From positions 1-21,326 of the IMG/VR virus record IMGVR_UViG_3300025896_000217: a stretch of DNA of 21,326 bases. The stretch is one strand, 5' to 3'. Under the pieces are notes generated by a model. It saw only the letters and a list, made by a program, of their open reading frames with translations. It was not told the DNA's origin and did not search any database. Of this stretch, positions 13,544 through 20,078 are shown piece after piece; position 1 is the first letter of the stretch; every line of letters begins with the position of its first letter. Made by a program: the position numbers and the translations under genes. This DNA comes from a virus.

Positions 13544-15616
13544 TTAAAACTCATTCTGATTGCTTGGTTTGGACATCAGCCATACAAATTTGTCTCTGAT
13601 TCCGATCAGTCCAGCCTCTGATAACCGTTCCTGAGCGCGATTCCATGCCTTGTTAAACGATGCTTTCTGGATGCTATTTGAGTCATCTGTGATGCCCTTC
13701 TTTGACCGAAATTCATTGTGCCAATCGTCCAAATAAACAACCATATGCTGGTTGCCCTCAATAAACTTTAATACTCCTTTTGCTTTTAATACATTTTCAA
13801 GGCTGACCATTTCCATGGTCTGATTTTTGCCACTGCCTGAGTTGCTTTTAGTCTTCTTTTCAGCCGCAAATTTGACCGCCTCATCGCTGGCCTGTACTGC
13901 TAGGCTGGTGATCGGGTCACCTATTTGCAGCGATCCAGCTGGCGGCGCGAGTTCCACGCTGACCATTTCAAAGCCGATTCTTGTGCCGTCCTCACCGTCC
14001 TTTTGCTTGGCTGTGCGGATGATGCCTTTCATAGAGTCCTCAAACCTAATCAATTCCAGTTCGGTGTCTACCGCGCCTAAGAGGCTGGAGTGGCCGCGCA
14101 GTCCTTTGGTGGCATCCTTGCCGCTGTGGTGCAGGATCATCAAGGCGCAGTCCTGAACGATCTGCTGGATGCGTCCGCAGCTGGAGATGAACGAACCCAT
14201 GTCGCTGGAATCGTTCTCGTTGCCGCCGCCAAAGGCTCTGGCTAAGGTGTCGATGATGATCAGCTTGAAGTCGATACCAAGTTCGGTGACAAGGTTTTCT
14301 ACTGCAATCATGAGCGCGTTAAAGTCCTCCACGCTTGATCTCAGGTTTAGCTGGTGCCTGATAACGTAGATCGGCGCGCCATCCTCAGTACCGTGGTGCT
14401 GCTTGATGGCCTTGATCCTTGCGCCGACACCGCCAAACCCTTCCCCGCACAGGTACAGCACCGCGCCTTGCTCTGTCACCTCGTTCCCCATCCACGTCCT
14501 GCCGGTCGCTATCGCCTCGGCAATGTCCAAGGCAATGAACGACTTGAACGAGCCTGGCGGCCCGAACAAGGCGCTGAAACTACCTACCGGCAGCACCTTG
14601 TCTATCATCCACTTCACCGGCTCGTCTTGGATGCTGTCCCAATGCTCAATGTTGATCTGCTTTGGCGGCTTGGCTTGTACTGCTGGCGCTGGCTCTGTTT
14701 CAAATTCCTTGGCGATGTCCGCTGATAGATTCCACGCGGCCATGGTGACTTCCACCACTGAATTTGTAATTGGATTCAACCTTTCGGGCATTGTTACCTG
14801 ATCCACACTTGTGATGATTAGCGCTGCCTTGACCAGCGCCACCAGCTTCTCTCTGCCTGCGCCAGCCTCAATGAATTCATAGGCATCATCTCCTTGGCCT
14901 TGCAGGCCGAGGTCTACTACCTTGACCGACTTGGCGATGGGAAGTATTGCTTGGGCCGCCTTGTGCGCGTACTGCCAGCCAGGCGTGTCGTTGTCCGGCA
15001 ATATGATGACCTGAGCGCCAGCAAAATACTCGGTGATAGCCTCCGGCCAGCTGCCGGCACCAGTGTGCGCCGTTGTTGCGATCATGCCAATGCTTGTGAT
15101 GGCATCTGCGGCTTTCTCGCCTTCCACCAAGAAGATATTCCTGCCTGCTGTCTTTGCGTCCAGCAATGCGGGTAAGTTGTACGGCACTATGCGCGCGTCC
15201 CCAAGGCTTGAGTGCCTACGGCCATCAGCGTCAACCTTGTACAGCCGGTAAGTCTTTCCTGCCTCGCCTACCTTGTACCGCTGCTTGACGAATACCGTTG
15301 TCCTGTCCTCGTCCTGATACTGCCACTCCTGCTCCAAGATATTGCGCGGTATGGGTTTGATGTTTGCGAGTGGGTCGGGGCGTTCCATGAGTTCCGGCAA
15401 CAGGTGCAGTTCCCTGATGGTCTGGAACACGTCCTCCTGACTGCATCCACCGTGACAGTGGAACAGCGGCACGCCGTCATCATTGATGTCTATGCTGAGA
15501 CTCGGATTCTTATCGCCGTTGCCTTTGCCGTGACCAGGCACTGGGCAGCTGGCTACCCACTGACCGTTTGCTTTCTTTGCGTTGCCGAGCGTCTTGGCTA
15601 TTTGTTCTGCTTGCAT
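13544..15616 (-). CDS. Primase-helicase (zinc finger, TOPRIM, RecA/RepA-like ATPase)
   Basis: This 690-aa replication enzyme should make primers and unwind DNA at the fork. The zinc-binding N-terminus is C24, H29, C54 and C58 (ASCPVPGHGKG; FHCHGGC). The TOPRIM domain has E165 (LVEGEKAADA) and D208/D210 (ILPDND). After a linker, the hexameric helicase ATPase has Walker A GPPGSFKS (352-359), Walker B IIID (453-456) and a LILHHSGK-type segment (494-500). I start it at the ATG at 15,616, which has AGAGG 4 bases upstream, rather than at 15,652. It then overlaps the methyltransferase 3' end by 19 bases. It is comparable to T7 gp4 in plan, with a RepA/AAA-25-type motor. Confidence 0.85.
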   Translation of the reverse strand: MQAEQIAKTLGNAKKANGQWVASCPVPGHGKGNGDKNPSLSIDINDDGVPLFHCHGGCSQEDVFQTIRELHLLPELMERPDPLANIKPIPRNILEQEWQYQDEDRTTVFVKQRYKVGEAGKTYRLYKVDADGRRHSSLGDARIVPYNLPALLDAKTAGRNIFLVEGEKAADAITSIGMIATTAHTGAGSWPEAITEYFAGAQVIILPDNDTPGWQYAHKAAQAILPIAKSVKVVDLGLQGQGDDAYEFIEAGAGREKLVALVKAALIITSVDQVTMPERLNPITNSVVEVTMAAWNLSADIAKEFETEPAPAVQAKPPKQINIEHWDSIQDEPVKWMIDKVLPVGSFSALFGPPGSFKSFIALDIAEAIATGRTWMGNEVTEQGAVLYLCGEGFGGVGARIKAIKQHHGTEDGAPIYVIRHQLNLRSSVEDFNALMIAVENLVTELGIDFKLIIIDTLARAFGGGNENDSSDMGSFISSCGRIQQIVQDCALMILHHSGKDATKGLRGHSSLLGAVDTELELIRFEDSMKGIIRTAKQKDGEDGTRIGFEMVSVELAPPAGSLQIGDPITSLAVQASDEAVKFAAEKKTKSNSGSGKNQTMEMVSLENVLKAKGVLKFIEGNQHMVVYLDDWHNEFRSKKGITDDSNSIQKASFNKAWNRAQERLSEAGLIGIRDKFVWLMSKPSNQNEF

Positions 15617-16827
15617 ATTGCCTCTACTTCTTGTATGCGTTGTCCGATCCACGCCATCACAGGCACTGCCATGCTATTGCCCAATGCTTTGTAGCGCGGG
15701 CCATCAGGCGTAGGTTTGCCCTTGGCTTGGATGTCGGTGTAGTTATCGCCAAAGCCTTGGAGTCTCTCGCATTCTTTTGGTGTGAGTCGGCGTACTGCCA
15801 TTGATGATTGATATACCGAATACACCTGTTGCGTCACCTCAGATGACTGTGGCGATCTGCTTGGATCGTTGGCGGCAGTAAGAGTAGGTGCGACAACTGA
15901 ATGCGCCACCGCCATCGGATTCTTGGCTTGCAGGGTTTGCGTCATGTCCACATCTGTCTGCGGGTTTGACATCTGGCCGCTGAATGCAATGGGTTGCGGA
16001 ATTAATCGGCCTGTATATGCATCTTGTCCACTGTATGAACCTGGATGAGTATCGGCACATAAAGCGCCAACAGTTTCATGAATAACAAGTGGAGTCTGGT
16101 TGCTGATACCGGCAGTTCCACCTGTATTGTGGCAAGTTAAAAAAGGCACTTCTTTTGCACCACCCTCTGCATTCACAAGATATTTTGATGGTGCTAATTC
16201 TTCGTGGTTGTTACGACTGATTCCAAAGCGTGCTGCAATTGTTCCGGCAACACCTTGCCCATTTTCTCTGCTCGGCGCAGGATTCCCTGACAGGCTGTGG
16301 CGCTCAAAAAGAACCGCTGCGGCAAGTCGCCAATCTCCAAGGTATCCGACAACGAACACACGGCGGCGGCGCTGTGCCACTCCAAAGTATTGAGCGTCAA
16401 GCACCCTGTATGCGAACCCATACCCGCATTCTGCCAACCCTTCAAGGAAGCTGCCAAAGTCCCGTCCTCCATTGGAGGACAGAACGCCGGGGACGTTCTC
16501 CCAGACCAACCAGTTGGGGCGATATTGTTTAGCAATGGCAAGATAGGTAAGCATGAGGTTGCCACGAGGGTCATCCAATCCTTTTCTGAGTCCAGCGACA
16601 CTAAATGATTGGCAGGGAGTTCCTCCAACGAGAACATCGACATCTGAGACATTTGTCCACTCCTTAAATTTCGTCATGTCGCCAAGGTTTGGCGTTTGTG
16701 GATAGTGGTGCGCCAGCACCTGTGAGGGGAACTTTTCGATCTCTGAATACGCTACTGCTTTCCATCCAAGGGGATGCCATGCAACTGTTGCCGCCTCAAT
16801 ACCACTGCAAAGTGAGAGATATTTCAT
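15598..16827 (-). CDS. C5-cytosine DNA methyltransferase, orphan
   Basis: This 409-aa enzyme methylates cytosine at C5, probably to shield phage DNA from host restriction. Motif I is LSLCSGIEAA (4-13), motif IV is GGTPCQSFSVAG (68-79, nucleophile C72), motif VI is WENVPG (109-114), motif VIII is QRRRRVFVVG (152-161). The target-recognition region spans about 165-345. Motif IX is RRLTPKECERLQGF and motif X ALGNSMAVPVM near the C-terminus. All catalytic motifs are intact. No restriction endonuclease is adjacent. No Shine-Dalgarno is visible before the ATG, and a terminator ends only 17 bases upstream, so expression must depend on readthrough or an unseen promoter. A second gene is nested inside codons 59-212 in another frame. 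The target sequence is unknown. Confidence 0.92.
   Translation of the reverse strand: MKYLSLCSGIEAATVAWHPLGWKAVAYSEIEKFPSQVLAHHYPQTPNLGDMTKFKEWTNVSDVDVLVGGTPCQSFSVAGLRKGLDDPRGNLMLTYLAIAKQYRPNWLVWENVPGVLSSNGGRDFGSFLEGLAECGYGFAYRVLDAQYFGVAQRRRRVFVVGYLGDWRLAAAVLFERHSLSGNPAPSRENGQGVAGTIAARFGISRNNHEELAPSKYLVNAEGGAKEVPFLTCHNTGGTAGISNQTPLVIHETVGALCADTHPGSYSGQDAYTGRLIPQPIAFSGQMSNPQTDVDMTQTLQAKNPMAVAHSVVAPTLTAANDPSRSPQSSEVTQQVYSVYQSSMAVRRLTPKECERLQGFGDNYTDIQAKGKPTPDGPRYKALGNSMAVPVMAWIGQRIQEVEAICKQNK
16194..16652 (-). CDS. Overprinted gene nested in the methyltransferase gene
   Basis: This 152-aa frame lies wholly inside the methyltransferase, same strand, shifted by one base, covering its codons 59-212 (motifs IV, VI, VIII). 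Its ATG at 16,652 is preceded by a perfect AAGGAG with a 7-base spacer. The protein has ordinary composition: MSQMSMFSLEELPANHLVSL opening, GWSGRTSP (48-55), GWQNAGMGS (72-80), and FFLSATACQGILRRAEK (114-130) followed by MGKVLPEQLQHAL. From memory, the segment (Y/F)FLSxxACxGILRRAEKRGKxLPxxLxxAL recurs in many phage hypothetical proteins beside or overlapping C5 methyltransferases, so it is probably a real overprinted gene. Its function is unknown. An anti-restriction or methyltransferase-modulating role would be a guess. Confidence 0.72.
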   Translation of the reverse strand: MSQMSMFSLEELPANHLVSLDSEKDWMTLVATSCLPILPLLNNIAPTGWSGRTSPAFCPPMEDGTLAASLKGWQNAGMGSHTGCLTLNTLEWHSAAAVCSLSDTLEIGDLPQRFFLSATACQGILRRAEKMGKVLPEQLQHALESVVTTTKN

Positions 16828-16843
16828 GTTGTATTTTTTAGAG

Positions 16844-16873
16844 GAAAAAAAACCGCTGGGGTTAGCCAGCGGT
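16844..16873 (-). terminator. Intrinsic terminator after the SSB-like gene
   Basis: On the minus strand an 8-bp stem ACCGCTGG / CCAGCGGT (16,873-16,866 and 16,859-16,852) with a 6-base loop is followed by eight Ts. It lies 16 bases after the SSB-like stop codon and ends just before the methyltransferase ATG. Confidence 0.85.
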
Positions 16874-16889
16874 GCTTAAAGCCGATCAG

Positions 16890-17486
16890 TTAAAACATCT
16901 CGTCATCAGCCACTGCTGCGGCCATCGCAGTTTTCGCTGGCGCTGCAACTGGCGGTATGAACGCTGGCCTTGCTTGCGGCACCGGCGCTGGTGCAGCCTC
17001 CTGAGCAGCGTCAGCATCCATGCCAGCGGGACGGTCGATCCATGACACGATATTGAAGTTCGGGATGCGTGTAGTGCCTTTGCCGATCTTCTCCAGCTTG
17101 GAGCCGGTGTACTCCAGCACAGGCAGCTTGTTCGGGTTGGCGGCTTGCTGCGCGGCGCAGTCTATGTACAGCTTTTGTAGCCCCATGTTTGGGCCTACGC
17201 CAGAAGATGACCACTCGCACAGCCCGAGCAGTTTGTTATAAAAGTGAATAATAAATCCCCTTTTATGGTCCGGCGTGGGTTGCGGTCCTTTCTTACCGAG
17301 TGACGCATCAGGTTGCCAATTGCGTACACCGACTCCAAGTTCGAGCCAACCGGTTTGCACATCATTGATGTCAAACACCACCTTTTTGAGTTGGATTTCC
17401 TCGCCAAGGTTATTTGTCCAAGCATTGGCTTGGGGTGAAAAGCGGATGTAGTTTCCATTACCGCCACCAGAGGATAAATTTAGCAT
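16890..17486 (-). CDS. Probable single-stranded DNA-binding protein
   Basis: This 198-aa protein begins MLNLSSGGGNGNYIRFSPQA. Residues 20-125 are beta-rich (LKKVVFDINDVQTGWLELG; HKRGFIIHFYNKLLG; LPVLEYTGSKLEKIG) and could form an OB-fold. Residues 150-190 are an Ala/Pro linker. It ends in the acidic tip ADDEMF, much like the DDxxxF tail that SSB proteins use to recruit partner enzymes. It sits directly downstream of the Cas4-like nuclease and near RuvC, a normal place for a phage SSB. No Shine-Dalgarno is obvious. The family is not firmly recognised; the call rests on tail, composition and context. Confidence 0.6.
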   Translation of the reverse strand: MLNLSSGGGNGNYIRFSPQANAWTNNLGEEIQLKKVVFDINDVQTGWLELGVGVRNWQPDASLGKKGPQPTPDHKRGFIIHFYNKLLGLCEWSSSGVGPNMGLQKLYIDCAAQQAANPNKLPVLEYTGSKLEKIGKGTTRIPNFNIVSWIDRPAGMDADAAQEAAPAPVPQARPAFIPPVAAPAKTAMAAAVADDEMF

Positions 17487-17520
17487 TTTGCGTTTCGCTT
17501 TCAGAAGTTTAGGGATTGCA

Positions 17521-18636
17521 TTATTGACTCAGACTGCGATCTCTCGCAAGCGTGAGTCCACTTGATACCTTGACGGTTAACTCGTCCAAGATAACTCTTT
17601 GTTCCTTTGGCAGTAGCTTTTCCGCTGCCGCAGGAGTAATTAGGGTTGTTTCAAATATGTCGCTGTCAGACAAACCTATTGATGTCAATTGTTCGCGCGC
17701 GGCATTGCCATCAATCCACTTGCGGGATGCACGTTTAGGTGCCAGCTGCCAGCCTGGCACAACCATGCCGTCCTTCTCCATGGCGTTCAATGCGTGTTCC
17801 TGTACCGCCGCTATGAATTTCTCTACCAGCGGTGCTTTGTCCAGAATGGCGCTGATCTGCTCGGGTGTCAGCGCCAGCATGACTTCCTTGATCTCTTCCT
17901 TCTTCATGACGGTAGTGTCTGGTTGCGCCGCTACGATATCGAATTGCTTTTGCTGCGCTGGACAGATCGTTTTTGCATCGCACCATTGGCACGCTGACTC
18001 TGATGGTTTGAATGATGGCGCGTCACTGACCACGTCATCAATTGCTGGCATCAGAATATTTTCTTCCCACTCGCCAAGTTCATCGGCGGTCATTGTGTGG
18101 ATGCGTTTTTCACCGTGGAATGGCTGAATGATCTGTAGTTCGACTTCATCAATGATTAGCCGCATCGTTGCAATGGCGGCCAGCGCGTAGATTTTCAGCT
18201 GCTCAGTGTCAGCGTCCACCCAGCCCTTACCGGTCTTCAAGTCTGCAATGACGAGCTTCTTTTGGCTGATGGAGTAACCGACAACGTCAGCCGTGCCGCC
18301 GAGCTTGAACAGCGCCGTGCTGAACAGCGTCACCGGCACTTCCACCTTGACCATGCCTAGTTGGTCTTGAATCGCCCATATGGCCTTCATGTGTTCCAGC
18401 GCATACAGACAGTTGTCCTCGGTCATTGTGATGTTCTCCACCGTCTGGCCGACAAACTGCATTGGGTCAGAGCCAAGTTGGAAACAGGTTTCGGCCAGCG
18501 CGTGGATCGCGGTGCCAATGTTGGCGGCCTCACCGGATGGACGCTGAGGTACTTGCTCGCACAGCTTTGCTGATGCAGGACAGGCGATCCAGCGCGATGC
18601 GGATGACGGTCTGAGCCTTAATTGCTTTGTTGCCAT
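17521..18636 (-). CDS. Cas4-like PD-(D/E)XK exonuclease (DUF2800)
   Basis: This 371-aa protein should be a recombination exonuclease of the Cas4/RecB-C-terminal type. H45 (GTAIHALAE), D117 (GGTADVVG), D132-L-K134 (IADLKTGKG) and Q146 (EQLKIYAL) give the PD-(D/E)XK nuclease core in order. Four cysteines, C19, C216, C219 and C225 (IACPA; CQWCDAKTICPA), have the spacing of a Cas4 iron-sulfur cluster. The length fits DUF2800. Its start overlaps the 74-aa gene by 19 bases. With the SSB-like protein and RuvC-like resolvase it makes a phage recombination set. It is not part of a CRISPR system here: no array or cas1/cas2 is present. Confidence 0.82.
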   Translation of the reverse strand: MATKQLRLRPSSASRWIACPASAKLCEQVPQRPSGEAANIGTAIHALAETCFQLGSDPMQFVGQTVENITMTEDNCLYALEHMKAIWAIQDQLGMVKVEVPVTLFSTALFKLGGTADVVGYSISQKKLVIADLKTGKGWVDADTEQLKIYALAAIATMRLIIDEVELQIIQPFHGEKRIHTMTADELGEWEENILMPAIDDVVSDAPSFKPSESACQWCDAKTICPAQQKQFDIVAAQPDTTVMKKEEIKEVMLALTPEQISAILDKAPLVEKFIAAVQEHALNAMEKDGMVVPGWQLAPKRASRKWIDGNAAREQLTSIGLSDSDIFETTLITPAAAEKLLPKEQRVILDELTVKVSSGLTLARDRSLSQ

Positions 18637-18842
18637 GAATCTCTTTCTAAGTGATGTTCGTTGATGATGAGTTGGTACGCCAGCTGGCGCACTTCAGTGC
18701 TTGTGGCGTGTCCTAAGTCCTCGGGATCGAGGAGGCGCTTAAGGAATACGACTTTGTCCTGATTTGCTTTGCGCTGCTTTTCCAGCATCTCGGCCAGCCA
18801 GACTATGTGCTGGCGCATGATCTGTCGTTCCTTATCAGCCAT
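18618..18842 (-). CDS. Small helical protein (74 aa)
   Basis: The protein begins MADKERQIMRQHIVWLAEMLE, continues QRKANQDKVVFLKRLLDPED and ends in a helical TEVRQLAYQLIINEHHLERDS stretch. It is almost all helix, probably coiled coil. It overlaps RuvC (8 bases) and the DUF2800 nuclease (19 bases), so it is translated as part of the recombination operon. I recognise no family; a partner of the resolvase or nuclease is possible from position. Confidence 0.65.
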   Translation of the reverse strand: MADKERQIMRQHIVWLAEMLEKQRKANQDKVVFLKRLLDPEDLGHATSTEVRQLAYQLIINEHHLERDSWQQSN

Positions 18843-19305
18843 TGCGGATACCCCACATTGCGATCAGCGTTGCCTCGGCTCGGCCATCGTCTTTGACGCG
18901 CTTAAAGTGTTCCGACATCGCGGGGAATAACTCAATGGCACGTTGTCTGGATGCGTCCTTGCCAGCAGCCTTGCCCATGGCCTTGGTCCAAGTCGCTGGT
19001 GACACATAGGTCACCGGCACATTGAGCGCAGCCAGCACGCCTTCCACCACGCCAAGGCTGCGGCCGAAGCCAAACATGGCTGTCACGCCCTGCCCTGGCC
19101 GCGCTGCGGGACGTTCCACAATGGCTTGGTCTGGCTTAAGGTTGCCAATGATCTCAGCCAGCAGTTGCGGTGAGACTTGCCGCTTGGTCTTCTTGTTGAT
19201 GTCCACCGTGAGTGTTGGCATATCGTGTACGGACAGCAATTGGCCGTCTACCAGCACCGCTATTGCGCCGTTTAAGCCGCAGTCAATACCTATGGTGACT
19301 TTCAT
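18835..19305 (-). CDS. RuvC-like Holliday-junction resolvase
   Basis: This 156-aa RNase-H-fold nuclease should cut branched DNA during recombination or before packaging. The opening MKVTIGIDCGLNGAIAVLVD carries catalytic D8. E64 (QAIVERPAARPGQG) is the second acid. The third site is supplied by D139/D140 and E144 (VKDDGRAEATLIA). The middle segment has the 'F.FGRSLGVVEGVL' helix and 'VTYVSPATWTKAMG' typical of RuvC. The length is close to bacterial RuvC (about 170 aa). The start overlaps the regulator stop as ATGA. Confidence 0.85.
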   Translation of the reverse strand: MKVTIGIDCGLNGAIAVLVDGQLLSVHDMPTLTVDINKKTKRQVSPQLLAEIIGNLKPDQAIVERPAARPGQGVTAMFGFGRSLGVVEGVLAALNVPVTYVSPATWTKAMGKAAGKDASRQRAIELFPAMSEHFKRVKDDGRAEATLIAMWGIRNG

Positions 19306-19538
19306 TTAACAGCCTCTTCCATGGCCTTGTTGAGTACCTGTAGCCGCGCTGTGATGAGCGCATCGGCTGCCTGCTCCAAGCGGATGACGGTGGAGTAAAG
19401 TGGTTCGGTCTGACCGTTGATCCAGCGCGAGAGTTGCGCTTGATCGATTTCCGCGACACGGCACAAGTCTGACATCCGGTAACCGGCTGACTCGATCTTG
19501 TGTTTGATGTCCTGAATTGCTTGCTGTGAGACTTTCAT
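19302..19538 (-). CDS. Cro/CI-type HTH transcriptional regulator
   Basis: This protein is 78 aa from the ATG at 19,538 (MKVSQQAIQDIKHKIESAGY). A start at 19,556 would add six residues but would lie inside the promoter. Residues 20-45 form the helix-turn-helix: RMSDLCRVAEIDQAQLSRWI, followed by NGQTEPLYSTVIRLEQAADA, the usual continuation in the lambda-repressor-like fold. There is no C-terminal peptidase, so it is more like Cro than full CI. It is the first gene of the recombination operon. It has no Shine-Dalgarno but a promoter just upstream, so the mRNA may be leaderless. Operators may be the dyads at 19,671-19,745. Confidence 0.8.
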   Translation of the reverse strand: MKVSQQAIQDIKHKIESAGYRMSDLCRVAEIDQAQLSRWINGQTEPLYSTVIRLEQAADALITARLQVLNKAMEEAVK

Positions 19539-19545
19539 GTGTATG

Positions 19546-19575
19546 ATGTTAACCATGTTTTGTGGAAAGCGTCAA
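19546..19575 (-). promoter_or_regulatory. Candidate promoter for the regulator operon
   Basis: On the minus strand TTGACG (19,575-19,570) and TAACAT (19,551-19,546) are separated by 18 bases. The expected start of transcription falls within a few bases of the ATG at 19,538. Confidence 0.5.
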
Positions 19576-19585
19576 GTGTACAGGT

Positions 19586-19616
19586 AAAAAAAGGGGATCA
19601 GCGTGAACCGATCCCC
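19586..19616 (-). terminator. Minus-strand intrinsic terminator
   Basis: The stem GGGGATC / GATCCCC (7 bp, loop of 10 at 19,600-19,609) is followed on the minus strand by seven Ts. It lies upstream of the regulator promoter and downstream of no annotated gene, so it must end a short transcript from the 19,680-19,760 region. Confidence 0.8.
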
Positions 19617-19683
19617 AAAGGCAACTGCTGGAAGCATGAACCAGCGAGGGACATTGTAATGGCTTAATTCTTGACTTACTTGT
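19586..19683 (-). ncRNA. Candidate small RNA ending at the terminator
   Basis: A minus-strand promoter (TTGACT at 19,718-19,713) would start RNA near 19,683, giving about 95 bases to the terminator. It contains a GCTGG/CCAGC hairpin (19,645-19,627) and the terminator hairpin. Both present the near-identical sequence GGTTCAyGCT (19,642-19,633 and 19,609-19,600). No ORF longer than 18 codons is present. This is inference from promoter, terminator and structure. Confidence 0.35.
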
Positions 19684-19718
19684 AAGGTCTAAATAATAGT
19701 TGTTGATGAGTAAGTCAA
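19671..19718. promoter_or_regulatory. Face-to-face promoter pair sharing a -10 region
   Basis: TTGACTTAC occurs at 19,671-19,679 on the plus strand and, inverted, at 19,718-19,710. Each has a weak -10 after 17 bases (TAATAG at 19,694-19,699 on plus; TATTTA at 19,695-19,690 on minus) in the same CTAAATAATA stretch. The plus promoter would drive the small-gene operon and the minus one the candidate small RNA. Confidence 0.4.
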
Positions 19719-19745
19719 ACCTGATATGATTCGTTCATCAACAAC
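19671..19745. repeat. Two interlocked inverted repeats
   Basis: Arm A is TTGACTTAC (19,671-19,679) and A' is GTAAGTCAA (19,710-19,718). Arm B is GTTGTTGATGA (19,699-19,709) and B' is TCATCAACAAC (19,735-19,745). Both are perfect (9 and 11 bp) and in the order A-B-A'-B', with B and A' abutting. The order is that of an H-type pseudoknot if transcribed, or of overlapping operators. Confidence 0.8.
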
Positions 19746-19766
19746 GCAACCCCAAGGAGATTTCAA

Positions 19767-20039
19767 ATGACAAACGCAACACAAACAACTACTCAAGAAG
19801 AACGCAACATCAATATGTATGGAGTCGCTAATATTGACGCTTATGTGGAGTCGGTCAAAGAATCCATCACTTACCAATTCACAGGCGCAAACATGGTTGT
19901 GGCTGGCCTGATGTCTGATGCTCAAGAATTGATTGCTGGTGGCGCACAAAACAGCAGCCGCCAAACACTCAACATTGCCAAACACATTTTGTTTCTGATT
20001 ATGGATGGCGAATTGGTTGGCACAGTAGAACGCAAGTAA
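19767..20039 (+). CDS. Small hypothetical early protein (90 aa)
   Basis: It begins MTNATQTTTQEERNINMYGVANIDAY; later segments are VESVKESITYQFTGANMVVA and GAQNSSRQTLNIAKHILFLIM. A strong AAGGAG lies 7 bases before the ATG. It is the first gene of the plus-strand operon, behind the interlocked inverted repeats, so it is likely expressed strongly and early. Helical and soluble, it has no Cys and no known domain. The segment 'AQELIAxGxxxxxRQxLNIAKHIL' resembles short phage proteins of unknown function. Confidence 0.75.
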   Translation: MTNATQTTTQEERNINMYGVANIDAYVESVKESITYQFTGANMVVAGLMSDAQELIAGGAQNSSRQTLNIAKHILFLIMDGELVGTVERK

Positions 20040-20045
20040 ACCCAA

Positions 20046-20061
20046 GGGGGCATCGTCCCCC
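20046..20061 (+). other. Short GC hairpin between small genes
   Basis: GGGGG-6-CCCCC forms a 5-bp stem 6 bases after the first small gene's stop, before the AAGGAG of the next. The T-run that follows (CTTT) is too short for a confident terminator. It may reduce readthrough or protect the upstream mRNA. Confidence 0.4.
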
Positions 20062-20078
20062 ATCTTTAAGGAGTCCCT

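Noticed and set aside
17552-18127. 191-codon plus-strand frame
   Set aside because: It is antisense to the DUF2800 nuclease, Ser-rich and without motif or start signal.
17521-18636. Cas4-like gene as part of a CRISPR-Cas system
   Set aside because: No array and no cas1, cas2 or effector gene is present; the neighbours are phage recombination genes.
19600-19642. GGTTCA elements as tRNA T-arms
   Set aside because: No acceptor stem, anticodon arm or CCA context; the elements are hairpin loops of a terminator and its neighbour.
19594-19650. 18-codon leader peptide on the minus strand (MSLAGSCFQQ...)
   Set aside because: No ribosome site and its last codons lie in the terminator stem; more likely incidental to a structured RNA.
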